Assembly: GCA_947488345.1 (NCBI GenBank)
Contig: CANKZQ010000003.1
Location: 186,001 to 250,000, forward strand
Direction: 5' to 3'
DNA length: 64,000 nt
Source of the DNA: an uncultured Flavobacteriaceae bacterium
Lineage (GTDB): Bacteria; Bacteroidota; Bacteroidia; Flavobacteriales; Flavobacteriaceae
Under the pieces are notes generated by a model, which saw nothing but the letters and a program-made list of their open reading frames with translations, did no database searches and had not been told where the DNA came from. How positions within the stretch are numbered: the stretch's first letter is position 1; each line of letters opens with the position of its first letter. Position numbers and translations under genes: made by a program. This document shows positions 42,998-51,428 of this stretch, in pieces.

Positions 42998-43993
42998 ATG
43001 AAGACTAACACCAATATTAGTACCCGAATCTTAGTTCTATTACTAACCGTTTCAACATTCATAATAGCATGTAAAGAAGTAAAAAAAAGTGAAGAAAAAA
43101 TGAAGCCCGCTAACGAAACTACAGCACCTTTTTTTAAACTATCCTTAGCACAATGGTCATTCCATAAAGCGATTCGAGATGATAAAACACTATCAAATTT
43201 AGATTTCGCTAAGAAAGCCAAAGAGTTAGGGTTTGAAGGTATTGAATATGTGAGCCAATTATATCCTTTAGAAGAAGGAAATGAACAAGCAAGCTTAGAT
43301 AGTCTTGTCATCGAACTTAAAAAGAGAAGTGATGAATATGGCGTTCAAAATGTGTTGATTATGATAGACCATGAAGGTGATTTGTCGGTAAGTGATAAAG
43401 CTGAACGAGATGAAGCTATTCGAAGACATTCTATGTGGGTTGATGCGGCGGCAACTTTAGGTTGTTCTTCGGTTCGCGTGAACTTGTTCGGTGGTGATGC
43501 CGAAAAAGATCCAAAAGTATGGCATGATAATTCTGTAGACGGTATGGGACGTCTAGCTGAATATGCAGCGACAAAAAACATCAATGTTATTGTTGAAAAT
43601 CATGGCGGGCTATCATCTGATGCCGCGAAAGTTGTTGAAGTCATGAAAGCAATTAACTTACCAAATTGTGGCACCCTACCTGATTTTGGTAACTTCTGCG
43701 TAAAAAGAGACAGTGGTGAGCGATGGGGCGGTAATTGTATCGAACAGTATGATATTTATAAAGGCACTAAAGAATTGATGCCGTTCGCGAAAGGTGTGAG
43801 TGCTAAATCACATAATTTCGATGCTGATGGAAATGAAACAGAGATCGATTATGTAAAAATGTTACAAATCGTAAAAGATGCCGGTTTTTCAGGATTTATC
43901 GGCGTTGAATATGAAGGAGATGTGCTAGGAGAAAAAGAAGGTGTTTTAGCTACGAAAAACTTGTTATTAAGTGCATCTAAAAAATTAAACTAA
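42998..43993 (+). CDS. TIM-barrel sugar isomerase/epimerase-like lipoprotein
   Basis: 331 residues with a lipoprotein signal ending IIAC (Cys about 25). The barrel shows LSLAQWSFHKAIRD, LGFEGIEYVSQLY, VIVENHGG (Glu), LPDFGNFC (Asp), KSHNFDADG (His) and IGVEYEGD (Glu), the metal-binding set of the xylose-isomerase-like fold. This N-terminus with 'LAQWS' and the Lys-Ser-His ending are features of the subgroup found with GMC and DUF1080 genes. It is divergent from the GMC operon and starts a three-gene plus-strand unit. Periplasmic; substrate unknown. Confidence 0.87.
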   Translation: MKTNTNISTRILVLLLTVSTFIIACKEVKKSEEKMKPANETTAPFFKLSLAQWSFHKAIRDDKTLSNLDFAKKAKELGFEGIEYVSQLYPLEEGNEQASLDSLVIELKKRSDEYGVQNVLIMIDHEGDLSVSDKAERDEAIRRHSMWVDAAATLGCSSVRVNLFGGDAEKDPKVWHDNSVDGMGRLAEYAATKNINVIVENHGGLSSDAAKVVEVMKAINLPNCGTLPDFGNFCVKRDSGERWGGNCIEQYDIYKGTKELMPFAKGVSAKSHNFDADGNETEIDYVKMLQIVKDAGFSGFIGVEYEGDVLGEKEGVLATKNLLLSASKKLN

Positions 43994-44010
43994 CCCTAAC
44001 TACTTAACTG

Positions 44011-45240
44011 ATGAAAAAATCAACACAATTTCAATTATCCTTTATGATGTTTCTCGAATTTTTTATTTGGGGAGGCTGGTTTGTGACAATGGGATCTTTT
44101 TTGGGCAATAACCTAAGTGCTAGTGGTGCAGAAACCGCGATGGCCTATTCTACTCAATCATGGGGCGCCATTATTGCTCCTTTTATCATTGGATTGATTG
44201 CCGATCGCTTTTTTAATGCGGAAAAAATATTGGGTGTACTTCACCTAGTAGGTGCGGGCCTCATGTATTTAATGTCACAAACAACTGAGTTTAGTACCTT
44301 TTACCCTTATGTCTTGGGCTATATGATTACCTACATGCCAACATTAGCATTGGTTAATTCTGTATCATTTAACCAAATGAATGATCCGGCAAAGCAATTT
44401 CCTTTTGTGCGTGTATTCGGAACCATTGGTTGGATACTTGCAGGACTCATCATTAGTTTTGTTTTTAAATGGGATTCTATTGAAAATATAGGAAAAGGAA
44501 TGTTATCAAATACTTTTTTAATGGTGGCAATAGCCTCTGCCATCCTTGGTGTATTTAGTTTTACACTACCTAAAACACCTCCAAGCGTTGCCAAAGGTGA
44601 AAAAGTAGGGATCTCTGATATTTTAGGCCTCGATGCTTTGAAGTTGTTGAAAGACAGAAACTTTTTAATCTTTTTCTTGTCCTCCGTATTGATTTGTATA
44701 CCATTGGCTTTTTATTATCAGAATATTAGTCCATTCTTAACCGAATATAAAGTTGAAAACTCTACAGCATGGGCCTCAGTAGGTCAAATGTCTGAAGTGC
44801 TCTTTATGCTTTTATTGCCATTTTTCTTCAAGAAATATGGATTTAAGAAAACTATTTTAGTGGGTATGTTAGCCTGGGGAATTAGATATCTATTATTTGC
44901 ATATGGAAATGGAGGTGATTTATTTTTTATGCTTGTTGTGGGTATTGCTTTACACGGTATATGTTATGATTTCTTCTTTGTTTCAGGGCAAATATATACC
45001 GATTCTAAAGCGGGAGAAAAAGTAAAAAGTGCCGCTCAAGGACTTATAACGTTAGCGACCTATGGGGTAGGTATGCTTGTTGGGTTTTGGGTAGCTGGAC
45101 AAATCGTAGATAAAAATTTAATCGATGAAGGCTTACATAGCTGGCAAGATATATGGGTATTTCCAGCGATTTTTGCCGCTGCCGTACTCGTAATATTTGC
45201 AGTACTCTTTAAAGATGAAAAAATAGAATATAAAGAATAA
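44011..45240 (+). CDS. MFS permease, nucleoside:H+ symporter-like (NHS)
   Basis: 409 residues with twelve hydrophobic segments. The opening LSFMMFLEFFIWGGWFVTMG and the block GQIYTDSKAGEKVKSAAQGL near helix 10 are typical of the NupG/XapB nucleoside:proton symporter branch. In Bacteroidota, relatives of this branch often lie in glycoside loci next to isomerase and Gfo/Idh/MocA genes, so the true cargo may be a sugar or keto-sugar rather than a nucleoside. Inner membrane. It follows the isomerase gene after 17 bases. Confidence 0.87.
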   Translation: MKKSTQFQLSFMMFLEFFIWGGWFVTMGSFLGNNLSASGAETAMAYSTQSWGAIIAPFIIGLIADRFFNAEKILGVLHLVGAGLMYLMSQTTEFSTFYPYVLGYMITYMPTLALVNSVSFNQMNDPAKQFPFVRVFGTIGWILAGLIISFVFKWDSIENIGKGMLSNTFLMVAIASAILGVFSFTLPKTPPSVAKGEKVGISDILGLDALKLLKDRNFLIFFLSSVLICIPLAFYYQNISPFLTEYKVENSTAWASVGQMSEVLFMLLLPFFFKKYGFKKTILVGMLAWGIRYLLFAYGNGGDLFFMLVVGIALHGICYDFFFVSGQIYTDSKAGEKVKSAAQGLITLATYGVGMLVGFWVAGQIVDKNLIDEGLHSWQDIWVFPAIFAAAVLVIFAVLFKDEKIEYKE

Positions 45241-45252
45241 TAAGATATAGAA

Positions 45253-46389
45253 ATGCCAAAAAAAATTAGACTCGGAATTTTAGGTGGTGGTGGAGACTCG
45301 TTAATAGGAGTATTACATCGCGTCGCGTCGCATATCAACGATAACTATCAAATAACAGGCGCTGTTTTTAATCCAGATTTTGAACAGAACATGAACTTTG
45401 CAAAAGAGATCGATGTGCCGACCAATCGAATTTACAAAGACTTTGACACGTTTGTTGAAGAAGAAATGAAATTGCCCAAGGAAGAACGTATTCAAGTTTG
45501 TTCTATTTTGACACCCAACTTTTTGCACTTTCCTATGGCCAAAAAGTTATTGGACAATGGATTTCATGTGATCTGTGAAAAACCAATGACCACGACTTAT
45601 GAAGAAGCCAAAATACTGCAAGAAGCGCATCAAAAGGCTGGAACCGTTTTTGCTGTAACGCATACCTATACAGGATATCCAATGGTGCGTCAAATGCGAG
45701 AAATGATCAAAGAAGGTGCTCTTGGAAAAATCCATAAAGTAGATGCCCGCTATTATCAAGGTTGGATTAATGAAATCATTCACGACAAAGAAAAACGCTC
45801 TACAGTTTGGAGATTAGATCCTGCGAAAGCAGGAATTAGCTCCTGTATTGGTGATATTGGCGTTCATGCATTTAATTTGATTGAATATACCACAGGACTA
45901 CAAATCAAATCTATTTTATGTGATTTTAATTATCTCTATGAAGACAATAAAATGGATGTCGATGGTACCACGTTGATTAGAATGGGCGAACATGTTAAAG
46001 GTGTTATTCGTGCAAGTCAAGTTGCTACAGGTGAAGAAAATGGATTAGCCATTGCTATTTATGGAGAAAAAGGATCCTTTAGATGGGAGCAAGAACGTCC
46101 GAACTTCTTATATAAAATGAGCGATACAGCACCTACGCAAGTTTATAAACCAGGGCATGCTTATAATTCAAAATTATCGTTAGATGGTACCAAATTACCT
46201 GCTGGACATCCAGAAGGAATTTTTGATTCGATGGCTAATATATACTTAGGTGTTGCACGCGCCATACGCGGTGAAGACTACAACGATGGTGAATTTCCAA
46301 CCATTGTCGATGGCGTTAGAGGACTCAATTTTATAGAGAGTACAGTAGCTTCTCACAAGGCTGGTAATACTTGGGTCGAACTAGACTAA
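45253..46389 (+). CDS. Gfo/Idh/MocA oxidoreductase, cytoplasmic
   Basis: 378 residues without an export signal. The dinucleotide fold begins IRLGILGGGGDSLIG, the catalytic Lys is in VICEKPMTTTYEEA (about residue 110), and SSCIGDIGVHAFNL holds the conserved Asp/His. The C-terminal beta-sheet domain ends with FPTIVDGVRGLNFIES. The long loop after the EKP motif (PMVRQMREMIKEGALGKI) matches the sugar-oxidising members of the family. With the permease gene 12 bases upstream it probably acts on an imported (keto-)sugar using NAD(P). It ends just before a terminator shared with the second GMC gene. Confidence 0.92.
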   Translation: MPKKIRLGILGGGGDSLIGVLHRVASHINDNYQITGAVFNPDFEQNMNFAKEIDVPTNRIYKDFDTFVEEEMKLPKEERIQVCSILTPNFLHFPMAKKLLDNGFHVICEKPMTTTYEEAKILQEAHQKAGTVFAVTHTYTGYPMVRQMREMIKEGALGKIHKVDARYYQGWINEIIHDKEKRSTVWRLDPAKAGISSCIGDIGVHAFNLIEYTTGLQIKSILCDFNYLYEDNKMDVDGTTLIRMGEHVKGVIRASQVATGEENGLAIAIYGEKGSFRWEQERPNFLYKMSDTAPTQVYKPGHAYNSKLSLDGTKLPAGHPEGIFDSMANIYLGVARAIRGEDYNDGEFPTIVDGVRGLNFIESTVASHKAGNTWVELD

Positions 46390-46407
46390 CCAGATTATTC
46401 AATATAT

Positions 46408-46445
46408 AAAAAAGGCATATTTTTTTAAGAAAATGTGCCTTTTTT
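46408..46445. terminator. Bidirectional terminator between the Gfo/Idh gene and the second GMC gene
   Basis: A stem of ten base pairs (46408-46417 with 46436-46445) has A- and T-runs at its ends. Its right half lies inside the last codons of the GMC gene. Confidence 0.7.
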
Positions 46446-48128
46446 AAATTCTGTAGCTGCATGATTCGCGGCTCTTGCTGTAAATGCCATATAGGTCAAA
46501 GATGGATTTACACAACTCGAAGATGACATAAAGGCGCCATCGGTTACATAGACGTTTGGCACAGCATGAATTTGATTGTTTCTATTTACGACTGAAGTCT
46601 TTGGATCGTGCCCCATTCTTGCACCTCCCATCTCGTGAATACCTAATCCAGGACCATGCGTCTCCTCATAGGCCTGTACATTTTTGAAACCAGCCGCCTC
46701 AAACATCGCAACTATCTCCTTCTTGATATCGGCCCGCATATTATATTCATTTTCTTTCAGCTCAACATCAAAAGCTAATTGAGGTAAACCCCATTGATCT
46801 GTTTTATCAGGACTTAAGGTAACTCTATTATCATCATAAGGTAAAAATTCTCCAAAACCAGTAACTCCAATTTGCCATCCGCCAGGTTTTAAAACAGCAT
46901 CTCTTAACTTCTCGCCATATCCCATTTCAGCAATCGATTCTGACCAATCATGTCGACTTGCTCCTCCTTGATATCCGAAACCTCTCACATACCCCTCTTT
47001 TTTTGTTTGTTCATCTAAATTGACAAAACGAGGAATATAAAATCCGTTGGGTCTTCTCCCTTTCGTATAGCGTTCTAAATGCCCCTCTACTTTCGCAAAG
47101 GCACCCAATTTGTAATGATGATCCATGATACCACGACCTAGTGCATCTGAATCATTTCCCAAACCATTCGGAAATCGTTCAGATTTCGATTGCAATAAGA
47201 TACCTACCGAGGCCATCGCTGATGCGCACAAGAAAACAATTGTTCCTTTAAAGGTTATTTTTTCTTTTGTTTTAGCATCTATAATGCGCACACCTGTGGC
47301 TTTTTTTTCTGTATCATCATATACCACTTCATATACTATTGAATTTGGTCGCAAGGTCATATTACCAGTACGCTCCGCAGCTGGCAACGTCGATGAATTA
47401 CTGCTAAAATAGGCTCCATAAGGACAGCCTCTCCAACATCTATTTCTGTATTGACAGGGCCCTCTACCTTCCTTATCGGAAGTATTACCTGTAATATGTG
47501 CTACTCTCCCGATAGTTAACACACGTTCATCGTCAAATTTGTCAGCCATTGCTTTTTTCAGGTCTTCTTCTGGGCAATGTAATTCCATAGGAGGCAAAAA
47601 TTTTCCATCAGGCAATTGTGTTAATCCTAAAGACTCTCCGCTCACTCCAATATATTCTTCAACTTTATCATACCACGGTGCTATATCTTTATATCGTAAA
47701 GGCCAGTCTACACCGATATTTTCCTTTTTATTCGCTTCAAAATCAAGATCACTCCAGCGATAACTCTGTCTTCCCCAAGTCAATGAACGTCCTCCAACTT
47801 GATAACCTCGGATCCAATCAAAGCGCTTGGTTTCGACATAAGGATGCTCCAAGTCATTGACAAAAAAATGTTTACAATCTTCTTTCGGCGCCCACCCTAG
47901 TCTCTTCTGTACATGATACTTCTCTAAATCTTCTTTTGACAATTCTCCCCGTAAAGGATAATCCCATGGATCATCATTCATGGTTTTATAATCTGTGACG
48001 TGCTCAACCATAGGCCCTCTTTCCAATACAAGTGTTTTCAATCCCTTCTCGCAAAGCTCTTTGGCGGCCCAACCTCCGCTTATTCCAGTACCTACAACGA
48101 TTGCGTCATATTCTATTTCTTGACCCAT
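46425..48128 (-). CDS. GMC-family FAD oxidoreductase, second copy without a small subunit
   Basis: 567 residues, the same length as the GMC protein at 41047-42750 and closely similar along all of it. Shared elements include AIVVGTGISGGWAAKEL, MNDDPWD, GRQSYRWSDLDFEANKKE, the Cx5Cx3C cluster (PCQYRNRCWRGCP) and the C-terminal GIHEMGGARMGHDP and NPSLTYMAFTARAA. It has no signal peptide and no small-subunit gene beside it, so it may share the subunit at 40447-41043 or act in the cytoplasm. It is divergent from an isomerase-like gene, with palindromes in the promoter between them. Confidence 0.9.
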   Translation of the reverse strand: MGQEIEYDAIVVGTGISGGWAAKELCEKGLKTLVLERGPMVEHVTDYKTMNDDPWDYPLRGELSKEDLEKYHVQKRLGWAPKEDCKHFFVNDLEHPYVETKRFDWIRGYQVGGRSLTWGRQSYRWSDLDFEANKKENIGVDWPLRYKDIAPWYDKVEEYIGVSGESLGLTQLPDGKFLPPMELHCPEEDLKKAMADKFDDERVLTIGRVAHITGNTSDKEGRGPCQYRNRCWRGCPYGAYFSSNSSTLPAAERTGNMTLRPNSIVYEVVYDDTEKKATGVRIIDAKTKEKITFKGTIVFLCASAMASVGILLQSKSERFPNGLGNDSDALGRGIMDHHYKLGAFAKVEGHLERYTKGRRPNGFYIPRFVNLDEQTKKEGYVRGFGYQGGASRHDWSESIAEMGYGEKLRDAVLKPGGWQIGVTGFGEFLPYDDNRVTLSPDKTDQWGLPQLAFDVELKENEYNMRADIKKEIVAMFEAAGFKNVQAYEETHGPGLGIHEMGGARMGHDPKTSVVNRNNQIHAVPNVYVTDGAFMSSSSCVNPSLTYMAFTARAANHAATEFKKGTFS

Positions 48129-48203
48129 GATATATTTTTTTAATTCTTATGTTCTTTCTATCTTTAGAGTCCTACATGAGGATGCAGTTGACAGTGAATT
48201 TGT

Positions 48204-48238
48204 TCCTATAAATATAGGATTAAATTCTTAAAAAGAAT
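48204..48238. promoter_or_regulatory. Two tandem palindromes within the promoter (candidate operators)
   Basis: A 16-base perfect palindrome TCCTATA-AA-TATAGGA (48204-48219) covers the -7 element. A second, ATTCTT-AAA-AAGAAT (48224-48238), fills the spacer between -33 and -7. Their centres are about 20 bases apart, near two helical turns. This is a typical site for a dimeric repressor. Confidence 0.5.
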
Positions 48239-48241
48239 CAA
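48209..48241 (-). promoter_or_regulatory. Promoter of the second GMC gene
   Basis: On the minus strand TTG (48239-48241), a 22-base spacer and TATATTTA (48209-48216, one mismatch) fit the Bacteroidota promoter layout. Confidence 0.5.
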
Positions 48242-48271
48242 TAGAAATTTAACGACATAATATGTTATAGT

Positions 48272-49324
48272 ATGAAAACTATTAAAGGACCAGCCGTATT
48301 TTTGGCGCAATTTATGGATGATAAAGCCCCTTTCAATTCACTAAGTGGGCTTTGCAAATGGGCAAGCGATCTGGGATATAAAGGTATTCAAATACCTACA
48401 TGGGAATCAAGATTAATTGATTTAGATCTTGCTGCCGAAAGTAAAGTTTATTGTGATGAACTAAAAGGTAAAATTAATTCTTACGGATTAGAAATTACAG
48501 AGCTTTCTACACATCTCCAAGGACAATTAGTCGCTGTAAATCCAGCCTACGACTTAATGTTTGACAATTTTGCTCCAGACAATTGTAAAGGAAATCCGAA
48601 GGCACGTACAGAATGGGCTGTACAAACCGTAAAAAATGCCGCGACTGCGAGTAAGCATTTAGGATTGAATGTACATGCAACTTTTTCTGGTGCCTTACTT
48701 TGGCATACTTGGCATCCTTGGCCACAACGGCCTCCTGGTCTTGTAGAAATGGGATTCGAGGAACTTGCCAAAAGATGGTTACCCATTTTAAATCATTTCG
48801 ATGAACAAGGTGTCGATGTATGTTATGAAGTACATCCAGGTGAGGATATCCATGACGGAGATACTTTTGAACGTTTTTTAAAGGCCACAGGCAATCATAA
48901 ACGTGTCAATATTTTATACGATCCATCTCATTTTGTATTACAGCAATTAGACTATATTGAGTATATCGATCATTATCATGAGTTTATCAAATCTTTTCAC
49001 GTAAAGGATTCAGAATTCAATCCTACTGGAAAAAAAGGTGCTTTTGGAGGTTATAATGATTGGGGTGATAGAGCTGGTAGATATCGCTCACCTGGTGACG
49101 GACAGATTGACTTTAAAACCATTTTTTCAAAATTGACGCAATATGGCTGTGACCTCTGGGCAGTAATGGAATGGGAATGCTGTATCAAAAGCCCTGAACA
49201 AGGAGCCCGTGAAGGTGCACAATTCATTCAAAATCATATTATAGAAGCTACCGAAAAAGCTTTCGATGATTTCGCTGGCGCGGAAGTAGACAAAGAACAA
49301 TTAAAAAAAATATTAGGTATTTAA
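48272..49324 (+). CDS. TIM-barrel sugar isomerase/epimerase-like protein, cytoplasmic
   Basis: 350 residues, no signal peptide. The AP-endonuclease-2-like barrel shows GPAVFLAQFMDDKAPF, then a substrate loop with WHTWHPWPQRPPG, CYEVHPGEDIHDG (Glu), ILYDPSHFVLQQ (Asp, His), SFHVKDSEF (His) and AVMEWECC (Glu). These are the metal ligands of the family. It is a different subgroup from the proteins at 38680 and 42998. It starts a four-gene plus-strand unit with two DUF1080 genes and a NUDIX gene. Confidence 0.88.
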   Translation: MKTIKGPAVFLAQFMDDKAPFNSLSGLCKWASDLGYKGIQIPTWESRLIDLDLAAESKVYCDELKGKINSYGLEITELSTHLQGQLVAVNPAYDLMFDNFAPDNCKGNPKARTEWAVQTVKNAATASKHLGLNVHATFSGALLWHTWHPWPQRPPGLVEMGFEELAKRWLPILNHFDEQGVDVCYEVHPGEDIHDGDTFERFLKATGNHKRVNILYDPSHFVLQQLDYIEYIDHYHEFIKSFHVKDSEFNPTGKKGAFGGYNDWGDRAGRYRSPGDGQIDFKTIFSKLTQYGCDLWAVMEWECCIKSPEQGAREGAQFIQNHIIEATEKAFDDFAGAEVDKEQLKKILGI

Positions 49325-49334
49325 AAAACGAACC

Positions 49335-50081
49335 ATGAAAAAAATAACACTTATTCTATGCTCACTGTTAATTCTTGCGGCCTGCAAGAAAGATAAAAAG
49401 GATACAGCCTCGACTGGAGAAATTGAAAGTACTACGGAGGAAAGTGCTCAAAAAGAAGCTGAATGGATAGCGCTTTACGATGGCAGCTCATTAGATAATT
49501 GGCGTGGTTATTTAGCGGATAGTATTTATAAAGAATGGACGATCGAAGATGACGGTTCTATGGCTTTTACCCCAGGTGACAAAGGAGGCAAAAATATCAT
49601 CTCAAAACAAAAGTTTACCAATTTTGTATTGTCTTTAGAATGGAAAATATCTGAAGGTGGTAATAGCGGTATCTTTTGGGGCGTTCATGAAGATGAAAAG
49701 TTTCCTGAGGCCTATCAAACGGGTGCTGAAATTCAGGTACTTGATAATGCCTTACATGCAGATGCTAAAGTTGCTAATGGCACACATAAAGCTGGATCGT
49801 TATATGATATGATTGCCTGCCCCGATGAACACATAAAGCCAGCGGGAGAATGGAATCTGTGTGTTCTGGAAATCAATCATGAAATGAATGTTGGTAAAGT
49901 ATCAATGAATGGCACCGAAGTAATGACCTTTCCTGTGCATGGAGAAGCATGGGATAAGATGGTTGCAAATTCTAAATTCAAAGATTGGGAAGGTTTTGCG
50001 GAGTATCGCACTGGACATATCGGATTACAAGATCATTCTGATAAGGTATGGTATAAAAATATTAAAATTAAAGAGTTGTAA
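49335..50081 (+). CDS. DUF1080 (3-keto-disaccharide hydrolase family) lipoprotein
   Basis: 248 residues with a lipoprotein signal ending LAAC (Cys about 17) and a Lys/Glu/Ser-rich linker. The domain opens WIALYDGSSLDNWRGY and holds FVLSLEWKISEGGNSGIFWG, EIQVLDNALHAD and GHIGLQDHSDKVWYKNIKI, the standard DUF1080 block order. Expected to split 3-keto-glycosides in the periplasm or at the surface. Its stop codon shares one base with the ATG of the next DUF1080 gene, so the two are translationally coupled. Confidence 0.9.
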   Translation: MKKITLILCSLLILAACKKDKKDTASTGEIESTTEESAQKEAEWIALYDGSSLDNWRGYLADSIYKEWTIEDDGSMAFTPGDKGGKNIISKQKFTNFVLSLEWKISEGGNSGIFWGVHEDEKFPEAYQTGAEIQVLDNALHADAKVANGTHKAGSLYDMIACPDEHIKPAGEWNLCVLEINHEMNVGKVSMNGTEVMTFPVHGEAWDKMVANSKFKDWEGFAEYRTGHIGLQDHSDKVWYKNIKIKEL

Positions 50082-50839
50082 TGATGAGAAAAAGACAGCT
50101 TCTAACGATCGTTTTATTTTGCGCAACGGTTAGTTTGGTTCATGCTCAAAAAAAAGACTATACCAAACCAGCAACAACGGAAGTTCATGAGCCTATTCCT
50201 GCCAAGGTAACAACTGGTAAACATAATGCTGCGCCATCTGATGCCATTGTGTTGTTTGACGGTACCAATTTAAATCAGTGGGTCAGCACGCGTGATTCGT
50301 TAGCGGCAAAATGGACGCTTAATAAGGATGGGAGTATGACGGTAAAAAATGGGACAGGCGACATTCAAACGAAACAAGAATTTGGTGATATCCAATTACA
50401 TATTGAATGGAGAAATCCGGCTGCACCAAGAGCTAACGGACAAAATAGGGCCAATAGTGGTGTGTTTTTTCAAGGGTTATACGAAGTTCAGGTACTTGAT
50501 AATTATGACAATACAACCTATGCTAACGGACAGGCAGGTTCTATCTACAAGCAACATATCCCCTTGGTGAATGCCTCCAAACCTTCTGGAGAATGGCAAA
50601 CATATGATATCATATATCATGCGCCAACGTTTGACAGCATTGGTCGTAAAACAAAATCAGCAACAGTTACTGTACTGCATAATGGGGTGCTCATACAAGA
50701 CCATGTTGTTATTTATGGAACCACCGAATATATTGGAGTCCCTAAAAACAATCCGCATGGCAAAGGGCCTTTAAAATTACAAGATCATAATGACAATAGT
50801 GGGGTTAGTTATCGCAATATTTGGGTGCGAGAATTATAA
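50081..50839 (+). CDS. DUF1080 (3-keto-disaccharide hydrolase family) exported protein
   Basis: 252 residues with an ordinary Sec signal peptide ending VHAQ, not a lipobox, so it is probably soluble in the periplasm. The domain runs IVLFDGTNLNQWVS, DIQLHIEWRNP, NSGVFFQGLYEVQVLDNYDN and GPLKLQDHNDNSGVSYRNIWV. Compared with its coupled neighbour it has a longer loop before VFFQG and a different strand order of acidic residues, suggesting another substrate. The start is one of two adjacent ATG codons overlapping the previous stop. Confidence 0.9.
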   Translation: MMRKRQLLTIVLFCATVSLVHAQKKDYTKPATTEVHEPIPAKVTTGKHNAAPSDAIVLFDGTNLNQWVSTRDSLAAKWTLNKDGSMTVKNGTGDIQTKQEFGDIQLHIEWRNPAAPRANGQNRANSGVFFQGLYEVQVLDNYDNTTYANGQAGSIYKQHIPLVNASKPSGEWQTYDIIYHAPTFDSIGRKTKSATVTVLHNGVLIQDHVVIYGTTEYIGVPKNNPHGKGPLKLQDHNDNSGVSYRNIWVREL

Positions 50840-50845
50840 GAACAT

Positions 50846-51427
50846 ATGAAGAACGAAAACATAAAAAACTTAACCACCGAGGTGCTATCAAATAACTGGT
50901 ATACACTAAAGAAATTAACCTACGATTATTTAACAAAAGAGGGCGTTTGGACACAGCATCACCGTGAAGCATATGACAGAGGAAATGGTGCTACCATTTT
51001 GCTGTATAATAAAAAGCAACAAACGGTGATACTTACGAAACAGTTCAGGGCTCCTACCTATATTAATGGAAATGAAACAGGAATGCTCATTGAGACCTGC
51101 GCCGGGCTTTTAGACGAGGACAATCCAGAAGATTGTATCAAAAAAGAAACACAGGAAGAAACGGGCTATAAACTATCGCATGTTACCAAAGTGTTCGAAT
51201 CGTATATGTCACCTGGTTCAGTTACTGAAATTCTGCATTTTTTCATTGCTGAGTATGAAGATCATATGAAAACAAGCGATGGTGGTGGCTTGGAAGATGA
51301 ACAAGAAGAAATTGAAGTCTTAGAACTCTATATAGATAGAGCACTTGACATGATAAAAAGTGGTGACATCAAAGATGGTAAGACGATCATGTTACTGCAA
51401 CATATTCGACTTGAAGGTATTCTCTAA
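50846..51427 (+). CDS. NUDIX hydrolase, NudK-like (GDP-mannose pyrophosphatase type)
   Basis: 193 residues. The NUDIX box is GLLDEDNPEDCIKKETQEETG (about residues 92-112), with the REUxEE core present as KETQEE. The seventh position is Asn where NudK relatives have Glu. The preceding VILTKQFRAPTYING and the following SPGSVTEILHFFIAEYED match the NudK branch, which hydrolyses GDP-mannose or similar sugar nucleotides. It lies six bases after a DUF1080 gene, so it is probably part of the glycoside unit, though such genes may also be housekeeping. Confidence 0.88.
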   Translation: MKNENIKNLTTEVLSNNWYTLKKLTYDYLTKEGVWTQHHREAYDRGNGATILLYNKKQQTVILTKQFRAPTYINGNETGMLIETCAGLLDEDNPEDCIKKETQEETGYKLSHVTKVFESYMSPGSVTEILHFFIAEYEDHMKTSDGGGLEDEQEEIEVLELYIDRALDMIKSGDIKDGKTIMLLQHIRLEGIL

Positions 51428-51428
51428 C

